Origin: an uncultured Clostridia bacterium
GTDB taxonomy: Bacteria; Bacillota; Clostridia; TANB77; CAG-465
Direction: 5' to 3'
DNA: 64,000 bases
Assembly: GCA_944387375.1 (NCBI GenBank)
Contig: CALXEQ010000002.1
Span: forward strand, 124,001-188,000
Shown here: piece after piece, positions 51,587-59,838 of the stretch
Position numbering within the stretch: position 1 is the stretch's first letter
How the letters are laid out: every line of letters begins with the position of its first letter
Translations under genes and position numbers: made by a program
Notes under the pieces: model-generated
What the model saw: only the letters and a program-made list of their open reading frames with translations
What the model was told of the DNA's origin: nothing
The model's database searches: none

Positions 51587-51820
51587 TTATTTTATGGTAG
51601 CAATTGTTTTTCCGTCATCATTTGCTACCAAAATATTTATTGCTTTATATTTAAAATCTGTAGTTGTAACTTCGTTATATTTTTTTATAATATCTTTTAC
51701 TTTTTTAATATTTTCTTCATTTAATTGCATATCTTCTGTACTTGTATCTAATAGTTCTTCTATTAGTTTTTTTCTTTCTAATAAATTTTCTTTATTAAAG
51801 TTTTTAATTTTTATTATCAT
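51587..51820 (-). CDS. Hypothetical small early protein
   Basis: 77 aa, helical then strand-rich (FKYKAINILVANDDGKTIATIK). It lies between cro-like and excisionase-like genes. Unknown function. Confidence 0.55.
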   Translation of the reverse strand: MIIKIKNFNKENLLERKKLIEELLDTSTEDMQLNEENIKKVKDIIKKYNEVTTTDFKYKAINILVANDDGKTIATIK

Positions 51821-51853
51821 TTTCTCACCTCTTTTTGTAGTTTTACGATAATT

Positions 51854-52039
51854 TTAATTTAAAAAAATATTTAATTCACAATCTAAAAATTCACATATTT
51901 TTTTTGCTTCATCAATTGTAATTGGAAGTTCTCCTCTTTCTTTTTTTGCATATGTAGAAGCTTTCTTTCCGATAATCTCGGCCATTTTTTCTTGTGTAAT
52001 ATTTTTTTCCTTTCTCTTAATAATTAAATTTTTAAACAC
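51854..52039 (-). CDS. Cro-like HTH regulator
   Basis: 61 aa, essentially one Xre helix-turn-helix (NITQEKMAEIIGKKASTYAKKERGELPITIDEAKKICEFL). It is first in the early - strand operon, divergent from the CI-like gene across an operator region, the classical Cro position. Confidence 0.86.
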   Translation of the reverse strand: MFKNLIIKRKEKNITQEKMAEIIGKKASTYAKKERGELPITIDEAKKICEFLDCELNIFLN

Positions 52040-52090
52040 TCTATCACCTCTTTTTGTATTCTAACTACAATTATAATACAGTATTTATTT

Positions 52091-52188
52091 TGTATTGTCA
52101 ATACATTTTTTAAAAGTTTTTTATATTTTTGGATTATTAATACAATTATGTAAATTGTATTGACAATAAAACTTTACTTTAGTATAAT
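52091..52188. promoter_or_regulatory. Divergent cro/cI promoters with paired operators
   Basis: Operator TGTATTGTCAATACA (52091-52105, perfect odd palindrome) overlaps TTGACA of the leftward cro promoter (17 bp to TATTAT). TGTATTGACAATAAA (52156-52170, one mismatch) overlaps TTGACA (52160-52165) of the rightward cI promoter (17 bp to TATAAT 52183-52188). Each operator covers a -35, so one repressor can switch both. An extra inverted repeat AATACAATT...AATTGTATT lies between them. Confidence 0.85.
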
Positions 52189-52218
52189 TGTCTTGTAAAG
52201 ACATTGGAAGGTGAAATT

Positions 52219-52548
52219 ATGACTTTAGGAAATAGAATAAAATTTTTGAGAAAAAGAGCTAATATTACGCAATCTGAATTAGCTGAAAAATTAAATTTAT
52301 CATTTGGCACAATTTCAAAGTATGAAAAAGATGAAATATCTATTCCTTCAGAAACATTATTAAAAATTGCAAATATTTTTAATGTTTCTACCGACTTTTT
52401 ATTAGGACGTGTAGATATAAAAAATGAATCAATAGCAATAGCTGCATCAACAAAAGATAATATTGATCTATCTGATATCTGTGATGAAGATAAAGAAGCT
52501 ATAATGCGATTTGTTGAAATGGCTAAGAATAAAAACAAAAAAAAATAA
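52219..52548 (+). CDS. CI-like repressor (Xre family)
   Basis: 109 aa from ATG 52219 (GGAAGGTGA). The N-terminal HTH (NITQSELAEKLNLSFGTISKYEKDEISIPSETLLKIANIFNVSTDFLLGR) is followed by a short acidic tail. There is no LexA-type peptidase domain. Inactivation may instead rely on the nearby ImmA-like protein or the antirepressor. Confidence 0.9.
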   Translation: MTLGNRIKFLRKRANITQSELAEKLNLSFGTISKYEKDEISIPSETLLKIANIFNVSTDFLLGRVDIKNESIAIAASTKDNIDLSDICDEDKEAIMRFVEMAKNKNKKK

Positions 52549-52566
52549 TTTTATGGAGGTTTATAT

Positions 52567-52965
52567 ATGAAAAATAACATTTATAAGAAATGGTACTTTT
52601 GGTTAATTTTAGTAACTTTTATATTCATTATTTTGCTACTTATATTTATTTTAAATAATAATTCTGGTGTTGGAACTGCAGGAATTAGTAAAGATGAATT
52701 TGATGAAATTACAATAGGTAGTACTACAAATTTTGAATTAAATTCAATAATTGATCAAAAAGATGAATGGAATGACGATACAGTATATAACAGATGTGTA
52801 GAAAAAATTAGTGAATCTAGTGAGAACCATATTTATACTTATGTCTATAAATATTATGGTGAAAAAGGTGGATACGCAATTATAACACTTCAAGCAGATT
52901 ATACTAATGGATACTTTTATAATGACGTAATTGTAACAAAAAAAGAAAATCATAATTTAAAATAA
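52567..52965 (+). CDS. Membrane-anchored extracytoplasmic protein
   Basis: 132 aa with GGAGG before the ATG. One N-terminal membrane helix (WYFWLILVTFIFIILLLIFIL), then SKDEFDEITIGSTTNFELNSIID, a BLIP/DUF3862-like repeat pattern in which short 'F..I..G.t..el..iiG' motifs recur. It lies in the lysogeny operon, so a surface exclusion function is plausible but not shown. Confidence 0.68.
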   Translation: MKNNIYKKWYFWLILVTFIFIILLLIFILNNNSGVGTAGISKDEFDEITIGSTTNFELNSIIDQKDEWNDDTVYNRCVEKISESSENHIYTYVYKYYGEKGGYAIITLQADYTNGYFYNDVIVTKKENHNLK

Positions 52966-53055
52966 TATTTTTTACTAAAGATAAAGCACTACAAAATAGT
53001 AGTGCAATTATATATATATCAAAAAGAACATCTGTTTATTTAAGAGGTGATAAAT

Positions 53056-53481
53056 ATGGAAACTTTAGATTTATATAAAATAGCTGAAAATGAAAAAATA
53101 ACATTTTTTTATGATACTATTAAGGATGCTAATGGCGCTTATTTCAATAACTGTATCCTATTAAATAAAAAAATTATTAATACTGATTTAGAAAAAGAAG
53201 TATTAGCAGAAGAATTAGGACATCATTTTATGGGTGTTTTACCTACTCTACCATTTAGTACAGATTATTATAATAAATTATTACGATCTAAAAATGAGTA
53301 TCAAGCTAAAAAGTGGTCTATAAGAAAACTTATACCATTTAACAATTTAAAAAGGTATTTAAAACTAAACATGAATAAATTTGAAATAGCTGAAGAAATT
53401 GGAATAAGTGCCTCTTTAATCGAAGATGCATTTAATATATACAATAATGATTTAAAGGAAGTGATAAATAAGCTAAATTAA
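53056..53481 (+). CDS. ImmA/IrrE-like metallopeptidase (phage variant)
   Basis: 141 aa from ATG 53056 (GAGGTGAT). The core EVLAEELGHHFMG resembles the ImmA/IrrE metal motif, but with Glu in place of the first His of HExxH, a form also seen in phage-borne ImmA-like proteins. The C-terminal half has a second helix-turn-helix-like stretch (MNKFEIAEEIGISASLIEDAFNIY). In ICEBs1-type systems ImmA cleaves the repressor, so this may control CI. Metal binding and activity are uncertain. Confidence 0.78.
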   Translation: METLDLYKIAENEKITFFYDTIKDANGAYFNNCILLNKKIINTDLEKEVLAEELGHHFMGVLPTLPFSTDYYNKLLRSKNEYQAKKWSIRKLIPFNNLKRYLKLNMNKFEIAEEIGISASLIEDAFNIYNNDLKEVINKLN

Positions 53482-53514
53482 GTGAATATTGTACAAAAGA
53501 AGGGATGTGATATT

Positions 53515-54549
53515 ATGGCTGGAAGTTATACAAAACGTGGTAATAGTTACAGACTAAGATTTACATACAAAGGAAAAACATATTCTAAAACAATAAAATT
53601 AAACAAAGGTCAAAAAATAGAAAGAGAATTAGATAAATTTGTTGAAGAAATAAAGGATGGTAACAATATAAGTAGTAATATAAACTTTATAATATTTGCT
53701 CAAAAGTGGTTAGACGATTATGTAAGACCTAATTTAAGAGAAAGAACAGTTCAAGGCTATAAAGATTATCTTAATTTAAGATTAATTCCTTATTTTGGCA
53801 ATATGAACTTATCTGATATACAATTATATGATATTCAGAAGTTTGTCAACTCACTATCTTCTACTCTATCTTCTGAAACCATAAGAAAATATAGAAATTG
53901 CTTATCTTGTATTTTTAATTATGCTGTAAAATGGAATTTCTTAAAGTTCAATCCATGTAACGGTGTTATTGTTCCAAAAGGATTAGATACATCTGTAAAA
54001 CCTGTTTTTTTAACAAAAGATGAAGTTAAACAATTATTAATATGTTTAAACAAAGAAGAGTTAAAATATCAAATAATAGTTCGTTTAGCTCTTCAATGTG
54101 GGTTAAGAAGAAGTGAGATTTTAGCTCTTACATGGAAAGCGATAGACTTTAATAATTGTACTATTAGTATATTTCAAGCAACATCTACTATAAAAGGAAT
54201 TGGCACTATTGTTTCTGGTACAAAAAACGAAAGTTCTATAAGAACTATACATGTAAAAAAAGAAATTTTAGATTTAATAAAAAAATTACCTAAAGAAAAT
54301 GAATTAATTTTTGGATATATTCATAATGATACAGTTACTAAATGGTTTAATAAATTTTTAAAAAAATATAATTTAAAACATATGCGTTTTCATGATCTAA
54401 GACATACACATGCTACACTTCTAATTGCTAATGGTATTGATATGAAAACTGTTTCTTCAAGACTTGGACATTCAAATATAAGTACTACAATGAATATATA
54501 TACTCATGTTCTATCTGAAAACGATAAAAAAGCTAGTGAAGTTATTTAA
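53515..54549 (+). CDS. int: Tyrosine integrase
   Basis: 344 aa from ATG 53515. N-terminal arm-binding domain (SYTKRGNSYRLRFTYKGKTYSKT), core-binding domain, and catalytic domain with GLRRSEIL (Arg), HDLRHTHAT (His-x-x-Arg) and LGHSNISTTMNIYTHV (His...Tyr). It catalyses recombination at the tRNA-Arg att site 140 bp away. The terminal arm repeats follow its stop codon. Confidence 0.97.
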   Translation: MAGSYTKRGNSYRLRFTYKGKTYSKTIKLNKGQKIERELDKFVEEIKDGNNISSNINFIIFAQKWLDDYVRPNLRERTVQGYKDYLNLRLIPYFGNMNLSDIQLYDIQKFVNSLSSTLSSETIRKYRNCLSCIFNYAVKWNFLKFNPCNGVIVPKGLDTSVKPVFLTKDEVKQLLICLNKEELKYQIIVRLALQCGLRRSEILALTWKAIDFNNCTISIFQATSTIKGIGTIVSGTKNESSIRTIHVKKEILDLIKKLPKENELIFGYIHNDTVTKWFNKFLKKYNLKHMRFHDLRHTHATLLIANGIDMKTVSSRLGHSNISTTMNIYTHVLSENDKKASEVI

Positions 54550-54563
54550 TAATTGATTAAAGT

Positions 54564-54584
54564 CTGGACAAATTTTGGACAAAT
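54564..54584. repeat. Candidate integrase arm sites, right
   Basis: CTGGACAAAT (54564) and TTGGACAAAT (54575) have the same 11-bp period as the left pair at 19631-19651. They lie about 100 bp inside attR. Confidence 0.55.
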
Positions 54585-54642
54585 TTTAAGTAAAAATATG
54601 TAATATATAGTATTAATTAGTAATGTTTTTAAAGTCAAAAAA

Positions 54643-54674
54643 ATATCAAGCTTTCTCTATAAAAAGCTTGATAT
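54643..54674 (-). terminator. Phage-supplied terminator of tRNA-Arg
   Basis: ATATCAAGCTTT and AAAGCTTGATAT pair over 12 bp with a T-run on the - strand. It replaces the displaced host hairpin at 19504-19530, with which it shares the ATATCAA/TTGATAT ends. Confidence 0.8.
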
Positions 54675-54686
54675 CAATACATTTTC

Positions 54687-54765
<79 letters not shown>

Positions 54766-54792
54766 AGCCATACTAATAATTAGTACTCTAAT

Positions 54793-54821
54793 ATAATAAC
54801 ACATGTAATATAAAAAATCAA
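54793..54821 (-). promoter_or_regulatory. tRNA-Arg promoter
   Basis: TTGATT (54816-54821), 17 bp, TATTAT (54793-54798), about 28 bp before the tRNA. Confidence 0.65.
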
Positions 54822-54839
54822 GTTTTTTTGTACTTTTTT

Positions 54840-55964
54840 TTAATTTTTACATTCTTTTGTATCTATTATAATTAAAGGAACTGTCATTTCTTCTTTAGTA
54901 AGCCCAGCATGTCTTGCTGTTATTTTTTTGTTTTCATTTTCCCATTCTAATGCCACATCTGATATTGCAAAAGCCATATAATCGCCTAAAAATTCATCTA
55001 TATGAGCATTCTTATTTCCTTTTCCAAACAGATTTCTTTCTAAAATTTCTTTTTTAGTTAATAAAATAAATTTATCCTTAAAAGCTTTTTCAAACTCCAA
55101 TTTAAAACTTTCAACATAGTCTTCTTTTACAAAAAAGTTAACTGCTCTAGATTCAAAACTTGGTTTACGAATTAACATTTTTTTTAGTTTTGGATATTTA
55201 TTTAAATACTCTACTTTTGAATCTACAAGCCCATGATCAGCTATAATAACAATTAATGTATTTTCAAGCTTTTGTGAAAGCTCATGCACCATACTATTTA
55301 AAAATCTTATATTTTCTTTTACATATTCATGGTCTACTCCTGTAGAATGCATTATTATATCTGGTTCCTCAGAATATGCATATATAAAATTTTTCTCTCT
55401 GTTGTTAGCTATTTGTGTTATTTTCCTTAGCATCTGATTATAACTATATACAAATTCATTAGTATCAGAATACAAAGATATATCATGAGCTTTAACTTCT
55501 CCATTAGTTACTTTTTCTATTTTATTAAAAACATTTTCATATCCTACATATTTTCTTGCTATATTCTCACCTTTAATTTTTTTGCCAGTATCTTCATATG
55601 TATTTTTAAGTACACAAATATTAGCATCATAGTCTTTAAAATACATAGACCATCCAAGCCATCCATGTTCAATAGGTGACATTCCACTTTCAATAGTTGG
55701 AATAGCACAAGCTGTTGTAGAAGGGCATACAGATGATATTGGACCAGATAAGTTTTTAATTAAAAACTTATCTGATTCCAAATATTCTTTTAAAGTATAA
55801 TAACCCATTCCATCAAAAAGCATAAGAAGTATATTATCATAATCTTTTTGTAGTTTTTTATCTAATACTTCCAATGTTTTATGACCATTATCATATCCAT
55901 AATATTTTAAAATTGAAGAGATAACAGATAATATACTATTATCATAATCTGGATATTTTATCAT
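54840..55964 (-). CDS. Alkaline phosphatase-superfamily phosphodiesterase/nucleotide pyrophosphatase-like protein
   Basis: 374 aa. LMLFDGMGYYTL (first metal Asp), SVCPSTTACAIPTIESGMSPIEHGWLGW (nucleophile Thr in the STTA motif and the GxxPxxHGWxGW signature), PDIIMHSTGVDH (Asp/His) and IIADHG (Asp-His) are the metal/catalytic residues of type I phosphodiesterases (NPP). There is no signal peptide, so it is cytoplasmic. Substrate unknown. It follows the ABC-F gene by 9 bp. Confidence 0.87.
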   Translation of the reverse strand: MIKYPDYDNSILSVISSILKYYGYDNGHKTLEVLDKKLQKDYDNILLMLFDGMGYYTLKEYLESDKFLIKNLSGPISSVCPSTTACAIPTIESGMSPIEHGWLGWSMYFKDYDANICVLKNTYEDTGKKIKGENIARKYVGYENVFNKIEKVTNGEVKAHDISLYSDTNEFVYSYNQMLRKITQIANNREKNFIYAYSEEPDIIMHSTGVDHEYVKENIRFLNSMVHELSQKLENTLIVIIADHGLVDSKVEYLNKYPKLKKMLIRKPSFESRAVNFFVKEDYVESFKLEFEKAFKDKFILLTKKEILERNLFGKGNKNAHIDEFLGDYMAFAISDVALEWENENKKITARHAGLTKEEMTVPLIIIDTKECKN

Positions 55965-55973
55965 TACAACCTC

Positions 55974-57584
55974 CTAATAACTTGTTTCATTTTTCATAAG
56001 TTCTTCATTTTGCTCTAAATATTCATCATATGTACATCTTTTATCTATTATACCATCATCTGTTATTTGTATTATTCTATTTGCAACGGTTTGTACAAAT
56101 TGATGATCATGTGATACAAAAAGTACTTCTGCATTTGTTCTAATTAATCCTTCATTTAAAGCAGTTATACTTTCCAAATCCAAATGATTTGTTGGTTCAT
56201 CTAAAAATAGTAAATTAGGTGCTTCAAGCATTGCCCTTGCAAACATACATCTTGCTTTTTCTCCACCTGAGAGAACTTTTAATTTTTTTAATGCTTCATC
56301 GCCAGAAAATAGCATTCTTCCTAAAAAGCTTCTTACCACTGTCTCATCTGTTATACCATAATCATCTGCAATCCACTCAACTATGCTTTTATCTTCTTTA
56401 AAAAATTCATCATTATCTTGTGGTACATATGAAGGTTTAATTGTTTGACCAAATGTAATTTTTCCTGTATCAGGCTTAATTTGCCCCATTATTACTTTAA
56501 ATAATGTAGTTTTTGCAATACTGTTTGAGCCAACAAGTGCTATTTTATCTCCTTTTAAAATTTTAAATGAAATATTTTTTAATATTTGCTCTCCATCTAT
56601 ATTTACACTTACATCCTCAACAGATAGTATTTCTTTTCCTGACTCCCTTTCAGGCTTAAAATCTATAAAAGGATATCTTCTTGTTGATGGCTTTATTTCA
56701 TCAAGTTGTATTTTTTCTAATGTTTTCTTTCTTGAAGTTGCCTGTTTAGATTTTGATGCGTTAGCACTAAATCTTCTAATAAAATCTTCTAATTCTTTTA
56801 TCTTCTCTTCTTTTTTCTTGTTAGCATCTTTCATTTGCTTTAAAGCTAATTGACTTGATTCGTACCAAAAGTCATAGTTTCCAACATACAAATTAATTTT
56901 TCCATAATCTATATCTAATATATGAGTACATACTTTATTTAAGAAATATCTATCATGTGATACTACTATAACTGTGTTTTCAAAATTTATTAAAAACTCT
57001 TCTAACCAATTTATTGCAGCAATATCTAAATTATTTGTAGGCTCGTCAAGTATTAGTACATCTGGATTGCCAAATAAAGCTTGTGCAAGCAAAACTTTAA
57101 CTTTTTGTGGTCCTGTTAGCTCTTTCATTAAGCATTCATGAAGCTCTGTATCAATTCCAAGCCCTGTCAAAAGCTGTGCCGCATCAGTTTCTGCCATCCA
57201 TCCATTTAATTCAGCAAACTCTGCTTCTAGTTCACCTGCTTTTATACCGTCTTCATCATTAAAATCTGGTTTTGCATATAAAGCATCCTTTTCTTTCATT
57301 ATCTCATAAAGTCTTTCATTACCTCTAATAACTGTATCTAATACCTTTACATCATCATACATATAATGATCTTGCTTTAATATTCCTAATCTTTCATTTT
57401 TAGTCATATATACTTCGCCTTCACTAGGCTCTAATTCGCCAGTTAAAACTTTTAAAAATGTAGACTTACCAGCACCATTTGCTCCTATTACTCCATAACA
57501 ATTTCCTGGTGTAAATTTTACATTTACATCCTCATATAAAACTCTTTTACCAAATCTTACTGTAACACCGTTTGTTCCTATCAT
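55974..57584 (-). CDS. ABC-F family ATPase (YkpA/YbiT-type)
   Basis: 536 aa, two ABC domains without membrane segments. The first has GANGAGKST and LTGPQKVKVLLAQAL (degenerate signature) with LDEPTNNLD. The second has GSNSIAKTT and LSGGEKARCMFARAM with LDEPTNHLD. The linker is a charged coiled coil (about 245-290). ABC-F proteins act on ribosomes; this subgroup is housekeeping rather than a typical resistance protein. Confidence 0.93.
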   Translation of the reverse strand: MIGTNGVTVRFGKRVLYEDVNVKFTPGNCYGVIGANGAGKSTFLKVLTGELEPSEGEVYMTKNERLGILKQDHYMYDDVKVLDTVIRGNERLYEIMKEKDALYAKPDFNDEDGIKAGELEAEFAELNGWMAETDAAQLLTGLGIDTELHECLMKELTGPQKVKVLLAQALFGNPDVLILDEPTNNLDIAAINWLEEFLINFENTVIVVSHDRYFLNKVCTHILDIDYGKINLYVGNYDFWYESSQLALKQMKDANKKKEEKIKELEDFIRRFSANASKSKQATSRKKTLEKIQLDEIKPSTRRYPFIDFKPERESGKEILSVEDVSVNIDGEQILKNISFKILKGDKIALVGSNSIAKTTLFKVIMGQIKPDTGKITFGQTIKPSYVPQDNDEFFKEDKSIVEWIADDYGITDETVVRSFLGRMLFSGDEALKKLKVLSGGEKARCMFARAMLEAPNLLFLDEPTNHLDLESITALNEGLIRTNAEVLFVSHDHQFVQTVANRIIQITDDGIIDKRCTYDEYLEQNEELMKNETSY

Positions 57585-57643
57585 AATTTTCTCCTTTTCA
57601 CTTTACCTATTTTACTATAAAACTACATAAAAAGCAACTAAAA

Positions 57644-57671
57644 GCAAGATCTAAATTATATTAAATCTTGC
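57644..57671 (-). terminator. Terminator of the 57681-58721 gene
   Basis: GCAAGAT and ATCTTGC form a 7-bp stem with a T-rich tail on the - strand. Confidence 0.6.
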
Positions 57672-57680
57672 CTTTTAATA

Positions 57681-58721
57681 TTATTTCTTTGTAACGCTAT
57701 TTATTGTATCTTTAAAATTTTTATCATTCATGGCTACAATATTTTCAGGTGTATATCCTACAAGTATATTAGGTCTTCTTTTTACTATCTCCTCCATACA
57801 CTTTTCATATTGCTCTTTATTCTTTTTTCCAAAAGCAAATGCATTAGCTAAAACATATTGCTTTTTATCCTTTGTTATAATTATTATTCTTTTATTTGTT
57901 ACTATTCCATACACCCCATAATTATATGGATACATCCACATAATATCATCATAATTTATTATTTCAATACCATATAAGTAACTTATTAAATAATCCTTTA
58001 AAAACATCATCTTGCATCTTTCATATTCTATTTTAGAAGAATCTAATACTTGATTTAATATTTCTTGTGTCATTCCTTCTTTTTCTAATCTATCTATTTT
58101 CTTTCTATTTTTTATCATAATAAAAATACAATATATACCAATAATAATTACAATTATTCCAGATATTAAGCCAATACTATTAAATATTTGTGCACTACTA
58201 TTTGGATTAACTTTTACATCTATTAAATACGGAGTAAAATATTCATTAAAATTATCTATATTTACCTCACTATTTTCAAATATTTGGCTATACGTATTTA
58301 CAGCTAATTGTTTTAAGTTAGCTGAAATGTCTTTACTCATTCCATAAATAAAAGGAATAGTAGTATATTCATCATTATTTAGTGCATAAGTTAAAATATC
58401 ATATTGAGCCTTTCCAATTTCTAATATGTATACATCTGTACCATCAGTAGCTAAATAATAATCTTTTACAGTTTTATCTTCATTTATATTTTCTGTGTTA
58501 AGTTCATATATAGCTTTAATTTTACATTTTACATATTGATTATCTTCTTCTACCTGACCTAACTCTATAGCATCTGGATATTCTCTATTTTCTATTATTA
58601 TACTTAACGAATTTCCTAATATAGATATTAGGAAAAAAATAACAAACCATTTTTTTATGGTTTTATTTTTATCTAGTAACCTTAAAAGTATTTTTTTATT
58701 TTCTTTTTCCACAAATTTCAC
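57681..58721 (-). CDS. Two-helix membrane protein of unknown function
   Basis: 346 aa. A membrane helix near residues 25-45, an extracytoplasmic domain of about 130 residues, a second helix (GLISGIIVIIIGIYCIFIMI, about 185-205) and a cytoplasmic C-terminus containing YGVYGIVTNKRIIIITKDKKQYVLANAFAFGKK, which looks like a PH-like barrel. I do not recognise the family. No operon partner on the same strand. Confidence 0.65.
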   Translation of the reverse strand: MKFVEKENKKILLRLLDKNKTIKKWFVIFFLISILGNSLSIIIENREYPDAIELGQVEEDNQYVKCKIKAIYELNTENINEDKTVKDYYLATDGTDVYILEIGKAQYDILTYALNNDEYTTIPFIYGMSKDISANLKQLAVNTYSQIFENSEVNIDNFNEYFTPYLIDVKVNPNSSAQIFNSIGLISGIIVIIIGIYCIFIMIKNRKKIDRLEKEGMTQEILNQVLDSSKIEYERCKMMFLKDYLISYLYGIEIINYDDIMWMYPYNYGVYGIVTNKRIIIITKDKKQYVLANAFAFGKKNKEQYEKCMEEIVKRRPNILVGYTPENIVAMNDKNFKDTINSVTKK

Positions 58722-58772
58722 CTAGAATAAATAATACACTTATTATGGTATTTTGTCAACAAATATTTTGTA

Positions 58773-58801
58773 TTGATTTTATTCGACATATATTGTAATA
58801 T
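58773..58801 (+). promoter_or_regulatory. mscL promoter
   Basis: TTGATT (58773-58778), 17 bp, TAATAT (58796-58801), with a 16-nt gap to the start codon that contains GGTGAT. Confidence 0.6.
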
Positions 58802-58817
58802 TTAATTGGTGATAATT

Positions 58818-59330
58818 ATGAAAAAAATAAATAACAAAGAAATAAAAGAAATATCTAAAGAAAAAGTAAAGCTTGCTTTTGAAGATTATAAAGCTTTTGC
58901 ACTTAAAGGAAATGTTTTAGATTTAGCAATAGGCGTTGTTTTAGGTAGTGCTTTTACAAATATAGTAAACACAATAGTATCTTCTACAATCACTCCAATA
59001 ATTAGTTTGCTAACTAGTAATGTAGATTTATCTACTTTATTTATAACTTTAAAAGGAGAACATTTTGACACTCTTGAAGCAGCAAAAGAAGCTGGTGCAA
59101 TAACACTAAATTATGGCTCATTAATTAATGCTATACTAAATTTTTTAATAGTATCAGTTATTCTTTTTATACTAGTTAAAACTTTAGCAAAAGCAAATAA
59201 AAAGAAAAATAAAGAAGTAGAAATTACTACCAAAACATGTCCTTACTGTATGAGTACAATAAATATAAAAGCAACAAGATGTCCTAATTGTACAAGCATA
59301 TTAGAAGAAACTTCAAAAGAAAATGAGTAA
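58818..59330 (+). CDS. mscL: Large-conductance mechanosensitive channel MscL with C-terminal zinc ribbon
   Basis: 170 aa from ATG 58818 (GGTGAT upstream). FEDYKAFALKGNVLDLAIGVVLGSAFTNIVNTIVSSTITPIISLL is the MscL first helix and pore region. A second membrane helix (NAILNFLIVSVILFILVKTL) follows. Instead of the usual short C-terminal helix bundle, it ends in CPYCMSTINIKATRCPNC, a four-Cys zinc ribbon. The channel releases solutes on hypo-osmotic shock. The ribbon may serve assembly or sensing. Confidence 0.93.
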   Translation: MKKINNKEIKEISKEKVKLAFEDYKAFALKGNVLDLAIGVVLGSAFTNIVNTIVSSTITPIISLLTSNVDLSTLFITLKGEHFDTLEAAKEAGAITLNYGSLINAILNFLIVSVILFILVKTLAKANKKKNKEVEITTKTCPYCMSTINIKATRCPNCTSILEETSKENE

Positions 59331-59379
59331 TTCAAATCAATTATATGTTAATATTAAAAGGATTTTCTATATAATAAAA

Positions 59380-59430
59380 TCACGGGAATTTAATAAAACT
59401 ATTCTTCATAATTCTATTAAATTCCCGTGA
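59380..59430. terminator. Bidirectional terminator between mscL and hup
   Basis: TCACGGGAATTTAAT and ATTAAATTCCCGTGA are perfect 15-bp arms around a 21-nt loop, with a T-run on the + side and A-rich sequence on the other. Confidence 0.82.
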
Positions 59431-59455
59431 TATTTTTTAATAATTATTTTATTAA

Positions 59456-59734
59456 TTATTTTTTGTTTACTAATTCTTTTAAAGCTTTTCCAGCTTTGAA
59501 TACTGGAGCTTTAGAAGCTGGTATTTTAATTTCAGCTTTAGTTTGTGGGTTTCTACCTTTTCTAGCTGCTCTTTCTCTAACTTCAAAAGTACCAAAACCA
59601 ACTAATTGAACTTTCTCGCCTTTTTTTAGTGCTTCTTCAACACTAGTTACGAAAGCATCTAGAGCAGTTTCAGCAGCTTTTTTTGTTAATTTGCTTTCTT
59701 CAGCAATTTTAGCAATTAATTCAGCTTTATTCAT
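59456..59734 (-). CDS. hup: HU-type nucleoid protein
   Basis: 92 aa. [28 protein letters not shown] and the DNA-binding arm [19 protein letters not shown].. followed by [15 protein letters not shown] are diagnostic of HU. The gene has a consensus promoter and is monocistronic. Confidence 0.97.
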   Translation of the reverse strand: MNKAELIAKIAEESKLTKKAAETALDAFVTSVEEALKKGEKVQLVGFGTFEVRERAARKGRNPQTKAEIKIPASKAPVFKAGKALKELVNKK

Positions 59735-59767
59735 TATAAATCCCTCCTATTTCATATTTACACTTAG

Positions 59768-59796
59768 AATATACTACAAAACGATATTCTTGTCAA
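59768..59796 (-). promoter_or_regulatory. hup promoter
   Basis: TTGACA (59791-59796), 17 bp, TATATT (59768-59773). Confidence 0.8.
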
Positions 59797-59838
59797 CAGT
59801 TTTCATCTTTTTTCTGATAAAAAAGTATTGTTTTTTAG

